A stretch of 64,000 nt of DNA from Siphonodentalium dalli (Eukaryota; Mollusca; Scaphopoda; Gadilida; Siphonodentaliidae): NCBI GenBank assembly GCA_032622095.1, contig CP136062.1, positions 156,360,875-156,424,874 of the forward strand, read 5' to 3'. Both the position numbers and the translations under genes were made by a program. The notes beneath the pieces were generated by a model. That model was given only the letters and a program-made list of their open reading frames with translations. It searched no databases and was not told the DNA's origin. This document shows, piece by piece, positions 23,255-35,400 of this stretch (position 1 is its first letter; each line of letters opens with the position of its first letter).

Positions 23255-24960
23255 TTAGGTATCAGTAAAATTTGGCGGATGGTCAATCTTTCGTTTTTTG
23301 AGTTGCCAAATGAAAATAAAAGCAGATGATCGACAACTATCCCAGCAGACACCTCGGACTACCCATCGAATTATGGTCGGGCCAAAGACTGGTACATAGC
23401 CGGAGCGGTGACCCGTTAGTCATTGCTTATACCAGCCTCTTGGTACATCACCACAATGAGACAGGCGTTAGCAGTACACTGTTGAAACATTTATAAGTCA
23501 TGAAGACGAAATTAACGGCACAACATACATGATAAACAGAACACACAACTAGATACCAGAAAAAAAAAATAACAGGTAGCAGAAATTTAATCTGAAACAC
23601 TGTGAGTGTCGTGACTAGCCGATTGATTGAGCCGGATCAACTCAACCACCCGTATTGAAGAGATGTAGAACCAAAGAGGACCATGAGCTAAGCCATTACC
23701 ACAGGTCGATGTCTCACTTGACACGGCTGCCCTAGTATTCACAGAACTCCTGCACCACACATCAAGGGATGCACCCCTCGGCAAAAGTGGACCACTTTCG
23801 GGTAAATCTTTACGGGATTCTTAATAAGTGAACCTATTCTACCCTGGTCCATACGGGGATGATTTCTTTATTATGATCAATTGGCAGCAAGCAAAACAAA
23901 AATAGTGGTATATGTGGAGACAGATAAGTGTTGATAGAGATCACATGGTGAATATCCATGCACTCCCAATGGCGATTCCTCAATAAATCACCCGAATAGC
24001 CTAAAGTGAAATGGGTTTTGTATCAGATGCTGAAATGCGTCTACGATTATGTTAACTTGTCGGATTGCAATAGCTGTTCAACATAATTATAACAAGGCAA
24101 TTTTGAAAGTCACATGTGAAACTAAAGACAAACTATGCATAGATGTCTGAAATATCAGAGCTCATGGAACTATGTATGATATGACACTGATATGGACAGG
24201 AATGTCACCCCAATAGCCTCGGGTGGTATTCCGTTCTCGATCGGGCGATACACATCCGCGTTGCACTCAAGCACTAGCGACAACTGTATACTGTACTTAC
24301 ATATTTGCCCAAACACGTCTCGTCTTGCTCTCGTTTCCATCGATCACACCTACGCGACTATAGATATAAAGAACCATATTCGACATTGGTATGCGAGTTA
24401 TGCATGATGGCATATTAACGATGTATCCATCGGCGGCATGAATGTGGCAATAATTATTCCTCCAATACCCATCTTACAATTGGGTATACATAAGGACTTG
24501 ATAAAGCATACTGAGGTGTGAGATGATAACATACGAGAGGATAGCACAAGTCTGAGTATTTTAAGTCCTCTCCTCTAAGTTTTTCAGTCTTCTAGAACCA
24601 AGAGCGTTTGGTGGGAAGATTCCATTGCACGATATTTGAAAGTAGAAATAATTCATCACATTGCTCTTTTAAATTTTACAATTATTTTGTCCATTAACGT
24701 ATATATATAATGAACTAACTTGTGTCCCTTCCCTGGTATGCAGTCAGCAACAACCTGCTAAACCGAGGGGTGATATACATGTGACATTGTCATCCGGTGT
24801 ATGATGTACAGCTGAAATGCGGGCATATAACTATACTTCAGTAATGCAGAATATTAACTCACCAGTACAAGGTTACAGTCCGTTACACCCTATTTCCCAG
24901 AACAAATTACCAGTGGTGTACGCTTGAGGATGTTCTTGGGACGGAGACTCGTGATACGAG
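23255..24960 (-). repeat. Dispersed repeat family R, copy 1a
   Basis: This ~1.7 kb element is present four times (also 30990-32518, 42610-44310 and 50515-52110). Shared landmarks are cggactacccatcgaatta, atgagacaggcgtta, ccaaagaggaccatgagct, aagggatgcacccctc, cctattctacc with cgggtcca, and ggaatgtcacccca. Its cctattctacccgggtcc end recalls 3' parts of common molluscan interspersed repeats. No coding capacity was recognised; the peptide of about 65 codons seen in all copies is weakly kept and probably incidental. Copies 1 and 2 differ more than their block A/B partners. Confidence 0.72.
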
Positions 24961-27159
24961 AATACCGATTTCTGGTTTCGCAGTAACGATACAGGTTATT
25001 TCTTTGATTGTTCATCATTCGCACGTTAGGTTGATTTTACAACTATTTATTTATATTATTCTCACATTGTTTGATATCACACTGCCGTTATGGTACATTC
25101 ACACGCTTGCAATATTGCACTGAAAACTGCAGAAATGCCAGCTGTAAAATAGTCAAAAACGGATTTTTTTGACAGTTGTCAACCAATTAGCTTTAACAAT
25201 GATCATGTAGAACTGCGATTGTTTGCATGATTGCTGATTGATTGGTTTGGGTTTAAGGTCACTTTCAGCAGCCAAGACCATAATACGACATTGCCAGTTT
25301 TAGTGGTGGATGAAATCCGCACATTTACGGCTAATCTAAACTCTCGTCGGCCATGTGCGGCAAACCACTGGCCATCGGCGAGTGATTGGCAACTCCACCA
25401 GATAACGATTTCAAGTTAGAATGTCCATGATGGAAATATCTGGATTTGAACCCTCATCGCCAGCGCTGGAGGGCGAGTCGGCTTGGAGTTGTACCCCTAT
25501 CCGACTGAGCCATCGATACACCCGCGTGATTGCTGATATCGCTGAGCTATTTACAATTATATTAAGAACACAGTGCGTGTTGGTATTCTTATGCCGGTCA
25601 AAATAATGTCACTTGATATGTTGGAATGTGAGATCGACACGGCCAGCGCCATCGATGGGATGCTGCTGATATATATATACGAGTACCATAAATGTTACAT
25701 AGAGATGAGATGGTGCGCCCGCACTTGGCTCAACGAAGAAATGCGGCGACTTTCTGACCTTCGATAAATCGCAGTGTAAGTCACCCTTGTAACATACATA
25801 CACTATTTAATCTGAATCTGTATTATCAAACTTTCCAACTATTGGACATTCCCATCGTAACACAACCAATGGTTGATAAGTCTCAACTGATTGCTGCATT
25901 TCAGTCAAAAATTCGGTCCTTCAGTCTAAACACACAATAATACTCTTTGTTATATCAAATTATCAGCACAAAATTCAAAATAGTTTCGTCGGAAATTTCC
26001 AATTAATGTTGTGTCAGGCATTAAATGTCAAACTGTTGTACTCTTGGAAATCCACCCTGACACACGTCCCTGGTGGTAAGTATTGCATTGATTGAAATAT
26101 AGGTTTATACAAATACTTGAGTATGTTCATATATAGTAACTAATTGGGCTATCCGGCGTTGTCCATGCGAGTTAGAATGTATTTTTGATATGCTTTATTT
26201 GAGTACTAAATTTACATAATCATAGCCTACACACAATAATTTACTGCATAGGTGTATATATGTATACATATGTATATATGATTGATGTATCAATGTCAAA
26301 GAATAACCATTGCCACTGCTGTCAAGACCCCCACCATGACAAAGGCAATTTTCAACACAACTTTATTACACCAATGCAGTGTTTAAGATAATCGCTAGAC
26401 TATGTTCGCCCGGGTTCTAACCCAAACATATTCGAAAATCTGCACCTCTCAATGTGCCATTCCGATCGATACATTGCCATTTCGATAATAAATGAGAAAC
26501 TGTTCAAGCTCATTGAATTAAGCACATTTGAAACAACGAATACCCATACTGAGTTATTGCCTCCATAAATCTTACGTTTGGTGAAGTTGGCGACAATGTT
26601 AGTGTCCATTCTGCCAGCCCCCGTCACCCTAGCTCACAATTTTCTGATTTGAGAAGTACCACTATTATGCCACGTCATGAGAGTGCTCGCGTATAACGGA
26701 GAAGCGTATACATGCATAATTAAGTACGACAATCGCCGATACCAAAATGTTATATCAACGCCCCTCCCCGATACACAATTCGTATCAAGGACAACCACTA
26801 ATTCATCATTTGGGAATAAATTATTTGATAAAATACTAATTTAAAAAAAAAAAAAAATACTAAAACAAAATACAGAACAAAAAAAAAGAATAATAATATG
26901 CATAAGAAAGAGGATAACAGCAAAATCACTCAACATTATATTAAGACAAAACAAAACAATTGTGGTGCAAAATAAGGAAATGTCCGATAAAAATGACTGG
27001 ACAATTTCTTAAATGAGACCATTAAATTGGGTGGATAATAATTGAATTAACTTACTGGAAATTCCCAACTTATCCCAAGTCCGCTAAGTTAGATATATTG
27101 TAGGCCCATGTACCTATCATCGCCACTCTCCAATGGATTAAAATTTTCCAACTAGTACT
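24961..27159. other. Unassigned part of block A around a tRNA-like sequence
   Basis: Apart from the tRNA-like sequence at 25435-25520, this is AT-rich DNA with an A-rich stretch at 26840-26895 and alternating tatatg near 26252-26280. No gene was recognised. The minus-strand frame at 26400-26627 is longer in block B (45750-46148), but has no recognisable domain. Confidence 0.5.
25435..25520 (-). mobile_element. tRNA-like sequence (SINE head or tRNA relic)
   Basis: On the minus strand an A box TGGCTCAGTCGG (25501-25512) is followed 60 nt later by a B box GGTTCAAATCC (25442-25452). Both fit RNA polymerase III promoter consensus. The spacing is longer than in most tRNAs (about 45) and could reflect a long variable arm (Leu/Ser type) or a SINE. 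I could not fold a convincing acceptor stem, so a functional tRNA is unlikely. It is duplicated at 44785-44870. Confidence 0.55.
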
Positions 27160-27400
27160 TCATTCCGTCCAGCTGATGGAAACTCCCAAATTGACACCCC
27201 TATAATAAAGGTTCGAATGGTTTCCAAATGATGACCATTCTGTCCAGATGTTGGAAACCTCAACAAGTACCCCTATAATAAAGGTTCGAATGGTTTCCAG
27301 CTGATGACCATTCTGTCCAGATGTTGAAAACTCCCCAACTGACACCCCTATAATAAAGGTTCGAAAGGTTTTCAGCTGATGACAATTCAATCCAAACAGT
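27160..27400. repeat. Tandem repeat, ~75 bp x 3
   Basis: Units start with gtccag at 27167, 27242 and 27315 (periods 75 and 73). Each contains cccctataataaaggttcgaatggttt and gatgaccattct-type blocks. The minus-strand frame stays open across it, giving a repeated peptide, but no start context or homology supports a protein. Confidence 0.85.
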
Positions 27401-27930
27401 TGACCGAAATTAGGACATCATTCCAATTTTGGTCCAAAAATAGAAGAATTAAAACAATTTCAACCATTTTTAGTTTAAACATATTTATTTGTCTAATCTA
27501 TATAACCCATCACATATAGCACATATATTGTGGAATTGGAGGACAGGTGCTAAATCACTTATGGGTACCCATCTCCCATATCACTGATAAATAAATAATT
27601 AGTAATAGCAAACCAACTTGACTACAAAACAAGTTGAACATATCACCGGTCACCCCCACCATTTTTGTCATGTTCCTCCAACTAACTTACCAGGCATGGA
27701 TGACATTTCCAACTGCTAAACGTTTTACCAAGGTTGCAGGTGAGACACCAAATACAAGTTTGTGAAACCCGAGTTCCAACTTTAAAACAACCCGTTTGTT
27801 TTAAACTTGATATCCAGTCTAAATATAACGGTGAATGCTCAGCAATTGACATGGATTTCACAATTTCATTCGTCACCGAACGGTTAATTCCAATCTGCAT
27901 CCCACCAAATTCCCAACTATAGAGAAAACG

Positions 27931-29345
27931 GACGCCACGACGCTCGTACTTGTTGGTTCTGAAAATAGTCTACGTGAATCGTACTTAACACTGGACGAAT
28001 TTGCTCGGATATCGGGTCTGCGCATAAATCCTGAAAAATATCAAGCAGGCATGGATAGGGATAGGGTCACAAAATAAAATACGACAAGCTATTACGGAAC
28101 TAAACCTGTCTACTGTAAGCATTAAAAAAAAATTTAGGGATACATTTCGACACTAATTTAATAATCATGAATATAAAATACAATGATAGACTCGAAGATA
28201 TAGAAAATATCACAAACATTTGGAAACACAGACTCCTGACCCCTTTAGGTAGAATAACATTTGTCAAATCCCTCATCTTACCAAAATCGACCCACTTATT
28301 TATAACTCTTCCACGTCCAGATACAGCTTTTTTGAAAGCCCTAAATACCTGTTTATACAATTTCATTTCGAATTCCAAACGTGATAGAATAAAAAGCAAA
28401 CAACTATGTGCCGACCATATGCGCGGAGGTTTGAAGATGATTAATGTTGAAAACTTTGAGAGCGCCATGAAAATTAACTGGATACGACGCTTGATTTGCA
28501 AACAATCGAAATGGGCTTCATTGTGCAATACCACCCCTTTCTTAAACGACCCACTATCTCTCACTTACCATGCAAATTACATTGTAAAGCAAACAAACAA
28601 GTTCGCAAATCCATTCTAGAGAGATGATTTCGGCGCATGGTGTAAACTTATGCGATCAAATAATTCAAATAATAATATTATGGCCTCAAATATCTGGAAT
28701 AATCCGAATATAAAAATCGGAGGTTCGTCGATCAACTTTAAATCTTGGAGAGATGCGGGGATATATTTTATAAATGATCTATTCCAACCAGATAGTAAAT
28801 GCCATACCCATATGCATTATATTCAACTTTCAACATCGTGTCGATTTCATAACAATCAGCAACACAATACGTCATATACTGTCATTGGCAAGTTCTCTTA
28901 ATCAACCCTTAATTCGTGTACCCTGCACATGCCCACACAATAATCTTCCTCCGATACTCCGTGACTTAAAAGGCGGACAATTATTTTACACAATGCTAGC
29001 AAGTGGGAACACTATGCCGAATGCATGCCAAGAATGGGAATCCGAAATAGGCGAATAGATAGAAAATTGGGAAGATTATTTGAGCATTCCCTTTAAAATC
29101 GGTACGAAATTACAGTGGCTCCAATTCAGAATCAATACACGAATTATTAGTACCAATACATTTCTGAAGGTGGCTAACATTCGAGTCGATGGTTTTTGTA
29201 ATCGCTGTCAAAACATACAAGAAACAAATACTAATATTTGCTGGGATTGTCCCCATGTCCAAACTTTTATAAACGAAATTTTAACATGGACAAGAAACAA
29301 CCAATTCCCCGTTGATCTACAAAAAATAATATCATTTTCGGTATA
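27931..29345 (+). pseudogene. LINE reverse transcriptase C-terminal relic (copy A)
   Basis: The segments read in order: TTLVLVGSENSL and FARISGLRINPEK (just after the RT catalytic site; here the residues before TT are D-A, where the block B copy has D-D); then LTPLGRITFVKSLILPKSTH, LYNFISN, DRIKSKQL, GGLKMINVENFESAMKINW; and finally KLQWLQFRIN, ISTNTFL and a Cys-rich FCNRC...CWDCPHV end. This is the thumb and C-terminal layout of L1/Tx1-like non-LTR retrotransposons. Stops and frameshifts separate the parts and everything N-terminal of the catalytic region is missing (5' truncation). LINE insertion is the family mechanism; this copy is dead. Confidence 0.83.
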
Positions 29346-30364
29346 GTTCATGAACACAGAAATTAAAAAAGTTATATTTTCCTGCTGGTTTTGAAACAAT
29401 ATATGTATAGAACAAAATTCACGCCCATGCAGTTGTCTCGCTTGTTCCTTTGTGATGTCAAATTTAGATATGAATGCGAGAGATACAGCGCAAAATGTAA
29501 TATGAATCGTGACTTCGATAACCAGTGGCTGACACTTCGATATGCCTTAAAAATTCTGTGAAATTGTGGATATTGCTCAATAAACTAGAAACAAAACTGA
29601 ACGAATGTGGGTATCTAAACGCAGCAACTGTGTTTAGACAAAGCCATTAAACAAATTAAACAAAATACATACAAATAAAAACACAGAAACCAGATCGAGA
29701 GTGCAAACCATTGTGCAAACACAGATAACACATAATATCAAAATAGACAACAATACTGCTTTGAGAACAGCCAAGATATAAAACCTGTATAAAATTAGAC
29801 AGCAAAATTTAATTTAATTTAACAAGGCTCCGCATATAACATTTGAAGTAGCTGGCAAATAAACCTCATGAATGATTGATAATATATTTATAATCTGTTG
29901 AATATGGGGTCAATTCAACAAGTTGATAATTGGGTAGTTGACTTAGTAGTTGATCCCTCGCCCAACAGCCAGCCTCCCTCCACATAGCATACATGGTATC
30001 CACTTCCCTCCATGTTAACATGTTCTCTCGAAGCATAGCATCGAACATTAAAAACTCAAAGATCAAACGCTGTTTCCGAGAGTCAAAGATTTGACAGATT
30101 TTGGAGATTTTTGTTTTTGAACAATATGATCAACTTGCATAGATTGTTTCGGATGATCTTTCTCGACAGAGGAGACGTAATCCATTACTTGCGCTACTGG
30201 TTCTGGAACAGGAATAGTATCACTATTCCTGCACGTGCGTTGCTAGTGATACACTGACGAGTTTAGTTTGACTCTGTGTTTGAGTGCTGTCGCCAGCACA
30301 CGTTTTGTAGACCCTATTGTTGAGTACGTAATCTGTGGCCGAGGACAAACTATTTTCTTAGCAT
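29346..30364. other. Unassigned segment between two LINE relics
   Basis: AT-rich DNA follows the plus-strand LINE relic and precedes the minus-strand ORF1 relic. It may hold LINE 3' tail sequence (for example ttcctttgtgatgtcaaattta, aatgcgagagatacagcg), but this is not demonstrable here. Confidence 0.4.
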
Positions 30365-30985
30365 CTATATATGACATATTCGTCTCAGCAATATATCATT
30401 GAATCTTGAATTCATACTCCAAATTGGGACATGGACGATCCATTGAAGCATGTTAACCTTGAGAGTTTGAACATTTCTTAATACTCGTACAATCTTTATG
30501 ACCAGGAATGGAAAAGTGTGCGCACCTGGTTTATTCACTTTTACAATGTTCATGGTCATAGCCTTGACGGTTAAAACATTGAAATGGGTTTGGAACATAT
30601 TTGCTTATATCCGTCTTCATATACCGAACCTTCAATGTCGGTGGATGGTCGCAACGACTGAAGGTCAAAAGATAAATATTCAACGGAACGATTTGACCAT
30701 CAGCTGTCTTAGTAAATCTACGGACTTCTGGAACTCCCTGTGGTGTTCTCAGCCAATATCTCTGATTCAAAGGAATCAGATATATCGCGAATTCTCAACA
30801 CAGCTCTACTACTGTTCAATGACTTGAGAGGTGTGATCAATATTGGTGTTTGTGCAATAGATGTTAATTGCATAAGAGCGTTTGCTTGAATTTTTCTTGA
30901 ACATTCGATCAGAAGAGATCCATTTAGTGGCCAGTCCTGATCGGTATGACAAATTTTAATTGTTCGGCTATGCTTTGTAGCGTTT
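30365..30985 (-). pseudogene. LINE ORF1 (gag-like, zinc knuckle) relic, copy A
   Basis: On the minus strand this region matches the layout of ORF1 proteins of Jockey/I-type LINEs: a segment like LLIxCSRKIQANAL, then NSSR, then GVPEVRRFTK, LLTFSRCDHPPTLKVRYM and a knuckle region. Here the first knuckle reads CFNRQGYDHEHC, where the block B copy has CFKCQGYDHEHC, so one zinc-binding Cys is lost. Frameshifts occur in the N-terminal half. This copy is non-functional and no linked ORF2 of the same family was recognised. Confidence 0.75.
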
Positions 30986-30989
30986 TATC

Positions 30990-32518
30990 AATCACATACT
31001 TCACACATCAGCCTCTCGGTACCTCGCCATAATGAGACAGGCGTTTACAGTATAGTATTGAAACATTTAAGCCACGAAGACGAAATTTATGGCAAAACAC
31101 ACACGAAAAACAACACACAACTAGACACCAGAAACAAAATACAGCAGACGGCAGAAATGTAATCTGAAAAACTGTGAGCGACGTGGCTGATTGATTGGAC
31201 AGGGTCAACTCAACCACCCGTCTTGAAGAGATGTAGGACCAAAGAGGACCATGAGCTAAGCCGTTACCACAGGTCGATGTCTCACTTGAGACGGCTGCCC
31301 TAGTATCCCCAGAACTCCTGCTCCACATATCAAGGGATGCACCCCTCGGCAAAAGTGGGCAACTTTAGGGGATTCTAACCCCTGGCAGTGGGACAGTAAA
31401 CCTATTCTACCCGGGCCCACACGGGGAAAGATTTCTTTATTATGATCAATTGGCAGCAAGCATTAGAAAAACAGTGGTATATATGGAGACAAGTAAGTGT
31501 TGATCGAGTTCGCATGGTGAATATCGATGCACTCCCAATGGCGATTCCTCAATAAATCACCCGAATAGGTTAAAGTGAAATGGGTTTTGTATCAGATGCT
31601 GAAATGGGTCTACGATTAGGTTAACGTGTCGGATTTCGATAGCTGTTCAACTTAATTATAACAAGGCAAGTTTGAAAGTCACATGTGATATTAAAGACAC
31701 GTCATGGATAGGTGTCTGAAATATCAGAGCTCATGGACATTTGTATGATATGTTACTGATATGGACAGTAATGTCACCCCAAGAGCCTCGGGTTGCATTC
31801 CGTTCTCGATCGGGCGATACATATCCGCGTTGCTCTCAAGCACCGGCGATAACTGCATACTGTACTTGCATATTTGCCCAAACACGTCTGGTGTTGCCAT
31901 CGCTTCCATCGATCACACCTAAGCGACTATAGATATAAAGATCCTTATTTGACATTGCTATGTGGATTATGCATGGCGGCATGTTAATCGGCGTCATTAC
32001 TGTGGCATCACTGTAAACAATAATTATTCCTCCAATACCCATCTTATAACCAAGAGTACACAAGAAATTGACAAAGCATAGTGAATTGTTTGATGATAAC
32101 ATAAGAGAGGATCGCATATCAGGTCTAAGGTTTTGAGTCCTCTCTTAAGTGTTCAGTCTTTTGGAACCAAGAGCGTATTGGTGAGAAGATTTAATTGCAC
32201 GATATTTGAAAGTAGAAATAATTCATCAAATTGCTCTCTTAAGTTTCACAATTAGTGTTTTCCTTTAAATTATATATATATAATGTTCGAACTTGTGTCC
32301 CTGGTATGCAGTCAGCAACAAAACATGCTAAACAGATGGGTGAGGTACATGTGGTATTGGAATCCGGTGTATGATTTACAGCTGAAATGCGGGCATATAA
32401 CTATATCTCAGTACATGTATATTAATAACCTCTATATATTTTCGGCTTAGACAACGCGTTCGTATTATGTATGTTAGCTGAAATGCAGAATATTTACTTA
32501 TCAGTACAAGGTTCCACC
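30990..32518 (-). repeat. Dispersed repeat family R, copy 2a (interrupted)
   Basis: Same family as 23255-24960. Relative to 50515-52110 it lacks about 220 bp at its left side and is cut on the right at gttccaccc by the start of the YR element. Confidence 0.72.
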
Positions 32519-32523
32519 CGGAA

Positions 32524-33464
32524 CCGGAACAGACTCCGTTGCCTGCGTCGCTGACCATCGACACCTTGTGGGAACTATGACTCGGTTACTCGATGCTGCC
32601 CTTACTTGTTCATCTCGGCAGTATACGCCCGGCACTGGGGTTTTTTGTTCAGTTTGCTTCCCGCTTTAACGTCCGACCATATCCGCCCGTTAACGTGAGC
32701 ACGCTGGGGCTCTTTCTCGCACATCTTTTCCAGATCGGGTATAGCACCGCCACGGTGCGTAGTGTTTTGTCGGTCATCGCATATCAGCACAATATTCAGG
32801 GCTTAGCGACTCCCACTACACATTTCCGGATTCACAAAATGCTCGCGGGCTTTCAACGCTTGCGCCCGAGCGGCGACCCGCGCCGACCAATTACTGTTCC
32901 CATGTTACACTCTATGATCGCTGTATTGCCCTGTTGCGTGGCATCACACACTGAATTGTCCTTTTCCGCGCACTATTCGTATTCGCGTTCTACGCGCTGG
33001 CCCGTATCGGCGAAATGTGCACTTCGCTCTCTGCCCCTCATCTAAATGTCCTGCTCGTTTCCGATGTCACGGTCACGCCCGCCTCCATCGACATCTGCTT
33101 CCGGCATTTCAAGCACAGAGTTAATAGATTGCCCCAAGTGGTCGCTATTGGCAAGTTAGAGGACCCAACCTGTTGTCCGCATAGGCTCATTTCCGTTTTC
33201 ACTAAACATCGCGTTTCGACGGCGGGCCCCTTCTTCTGCTCACCGGACGGTCGGGGCATAACACGGGCGCATTTCAATGCCGTTCTCCGGAGAGTGTTGT
33301 CAATTCTGCGATTGGATGACCGGGATTTCAAGTCTCACTCCTTTCGGATAGGCGGGGCATGCTTGGCAGCATCGCGGGGTTACTCCGATGAACAAATCCA
33401 GATGCTCGGGCGCTGGAACTCCGATGCGTTTCGCAAGTACATCCGTCCTCCGCCGTTGTCATAA
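32524..33464 (+). pseudogene. Tyrosine recombinase (phage-integrase fold), frameshifted
   Basis: The N-terminal SAM-like/core-binding part reads LLDAALTCSSRQYT, then (new frame) STLGLFLAHLFQIGYSTATV and IAYQHNIQGLATPTTHFRI. A second shift near 32955 leads to FAFYALARIGEM, which holds the first catalytic Arg, then AHFNAVLRRVLSIL and the catalytic box HSFRIGGACLAASRG with HxxR, GRWNSDAF with the Trp of the H/W position, and the nucleophile Tyr in RKYIR. It ends PPLS-stop at 33464. All catalytic residues I can place are present, but at least two frameshifts divide the gene. The family catalyses site-specific strand exchange through a 3'-phosphotyrosine. The same breaks occur in copy 2. Confidence 0.85.
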
Positions 33465-33894
33465 CAAGAGTTCCGCGATTGCCCATTTCCGTTCGTGCGT
33501 CTTGCCACCCTCGTATATCAGTCACAGCGGCCGAGCGGGCACCCTTCCATCAATGCCGGGCGTCGTTATCTGCAGTTCCGTTTGCCGACTCGGCGGGCAC
33601 GCACAGTCAGATTTCCGCAACTGGGAGGGGTTTGGCAGGGTTATCCGGCCTGTAAGTCGTGTCGCAGCACGCGTGGCGGATCTCGCTGCCCGGTCTCTCC
33701 CTGTCCTTTGTTTTCATGTTTTCCGACACCCCCTAATTTTCTGTTTCAAGCAGGGCCCGAGCGTTGTCCGCGTATGCGCTACCCAGTTTACATGTACTTC
33801 ATGGCCCGGTTTCCGTTTCATGTCCGACCGACATCCGCCCCCCTGCCTCTGCTGGTGGTGCGCAATGGTTGCACTGGTCGCACTGTGCTAGTGA

Positions 33895-34560
33895 TGGTTT
33901 TTTTGGTTGATAATTGTAGCGCCGGTTTCACTGTTTCAGTGATGGTTTTTTTTTTTGGTGGTTAATATTTAATTTTTTTAAGCGCTCATCAGTCTCTGGT
34001 GGCGCCGGTTTCACTGTTCCAGTGATGGTTTGTGTTTTCTTTTTCACTGTTACAGTGATAGTTTTTTTTTGGTTATTCTTCACTATTGGTTTTTTGGTGA
34101 TTTTTTTTCTAGCGCTCATCAGTCTCTGGTAGCGCCGGTTTCACTTTTATAGTGATGGTTATTTGGTTGCGCTCACCAGTCTATGGTAGCGCTGGTTTCA
34201 CTGTTACAGTGATGGTTTTTTGGTGGTTAATATTTTTTTTTTTTAGCGCTCATCAGTCTCTGGTAGCGCCGGTTTCACTGTTCCAGTGACGGATTTTTGG
34301 TGGTTAATATATTTTTTTTTTCAGCGCTCATCAGTCTCTGGTAGCGCCGGTTTCACTGTTCCAGTGATGGTTTGTGTTTTCTTTTTCGCTGTTACAGTGA
34401 TAGTTTTTTTTGGGTTATTCTTCACTATTGGTTTTTTGGTTAATTTTTTTTCCGCGCTCATCAGTCTCTGGTATCGCCGGTTTCACTTTTATAGTGACTA
34501 TTTTTGGTGGGTTTTTTTCAGCGCTAATCAGTCTCTGTGGTTGCAGTGGGTTTTTCTCAT
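33895..34560. repeat. Palindromic minisatellite after YR gene, copy 1
   Basis: Seven units start with gcgctcatcagtctctgg (or near) at 33982, 34112, 34169, 34246, 34324, 34454 and 34521, giving lengths of 130, 57, 77, 78, 130 and 67. Each unit has GCGCT...AGCGC arms and then one or two small palindromes of the CACTG-TTC-CAGTG type, ending in a T-run. Variants CACTG-TTA-CAGTG and CACT-TTTAT-AGTG occur. Confidence 0.85.
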
Positions 34561-34878
34561 TTCCCCGCACTGGCGTTGCGTAATTTTTACACTTTCTTTT
34601 TATAGGTGGGTTCTTTTCTCAGTCTTTATACTGGTTTTTTTTATTGGCTTCTGGTGGGTGTATGCCGAGCTCGCGTCCAACACTTCACTCGGCAAGTGGC
34701 GTGGTACACCCAGGTTGCATATTGTTCAATCGGGGCCGCGCCACATGCCGATGGTTGTCTTAATTTCGGTAATTCGAATAAAGAATTGCCATTACGCAAA
34801 TATGTCTTAGTCTTTAATTATTTAGCCCAACAGTGGTACCCAGGGAATTGTCGTAAAGTAGGGAGATAGGATATAAAA

Positions 34879-35400
34879 TAAATTTTACGAAGGAAAAGAT
34901 TTTTATAGACGGTCGACCTTAATATTGTATCGACCTGCGACCGGGGTCAGCGGTTTAGAAATTTCGAGGTCAAGTGAACATCTGAGCGCCAACCACGAGA
35001 AAGGCGGGTACCTTGATTGATTGATTGTCTTCGTGGTGACGTTGTCGATACCCGACTGCCCATTCAAACGAATTTCGCACAGACCACAAGGTCAATAATT
35101 TCTACCCGCCATCCCACCCTTTCAGGTGTGGGCTTCTGCCCCCCCCCCCTCTTCCTCCAGTGACTGGCTAGTGCTTAGTATGGCACGACCCGGTGCCGTG
35201 CCATACCTTTTTTGGTTTAGGCGTGTGGCGTGGTACACCCAGGTTGGATATTGTTCAATCGGGGCCGCGCCACATTCCGATGGTTGTCTTAATTTCGGTA
35301 ATTCGAATAAAGAATTGCCATTACGCAAATATGTCTTAGTCTTTAATTATTTTCCCAACAGTGGTACCCAGGGAATTGTCGTAAAGTAGGGAGATAGGAT
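34879..35400 (+). mobile_element. Short element sharing the YR element 3' end
   Basis: 35222-35400 is a near-identical copy of the last ~180 bp of the YR element (gtggcgtggtacaccc to gggagataggat). The 340 bp before it is not found elsewhere in the window. That part contains tgattgattgattg, a run of 11 C near 35139-35149 and a 9-bp-stem hairpin gtatggcac...gtgccatac just before the shared part. It could be a non-autonomous derivative or a deletion product of one array unit. Confidence 0.55.

Larger units (their letters stand above)
18560..32518. repeat. 14 kb duplicated block, copy A
   Basis: The whole interval matches 37917-52046 in direct orientation with a few percent differences and small indels. 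The left junction lies at the shared word tataaaacaacg. The right end stops at gttccaccc near 32519, where the YR element begins. Contents in order: Helitron N-terminal part, unassigned DNA, R repeat, tRNA-like sequence, tandem repeat, LINE relic, LINE ORF1 relic, second R repeat. Confidence 0.9.
32524..34878 (+). mobile_element. Tyrosine-recombinase element, copy 1 (5' truncated)
   Basis: This is homologous to 35571-37923 at about 99% by eye in the coding part. It comprises a broken YR gene (32524-33464), a GC-rich segment (33465-33890), a palindrome-rich minisatellite (33895-34560) and a 3' end with AATAAA at 34777-34782, finishing gggagataggatataaaa. The coding part is visibly richer in G+C than the flanks. 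Its left end is fused to R repeat sequence. The class (Crypton, DIRS-like or other YR element) cannot be settled, since no reverse transcriptase was seen. Confidence 0.75.

Noticed and set aside
28100-28564. 154-codon minus-strand open frame
   Set aside because: It is antisense to the LINE RT block on the plus strand that has recognisable motifs.
33388-33965. Overlapping plus-strand frames of 156-167 codons after the YR gene
   Set aside because: They are in a G+C-rich segment with few stops. The frames differ in length between the two YR copies because of small indels, and no motif was found.
33982-34560. CRISPR-like array in the YR element
   Set aside because: Repeat spacing is irregular (57-130), the intervening parts are repeats themselves, and the setting is eukaryotic with no cas genes.
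34286-34810. 174-codon hydrophobic plus-strand frame
   Set aside because: It translates the T-rich palindromic minisatellite, so the Phe/Val-rich peptide is a composition effect; the frame is not kept in copy 2.
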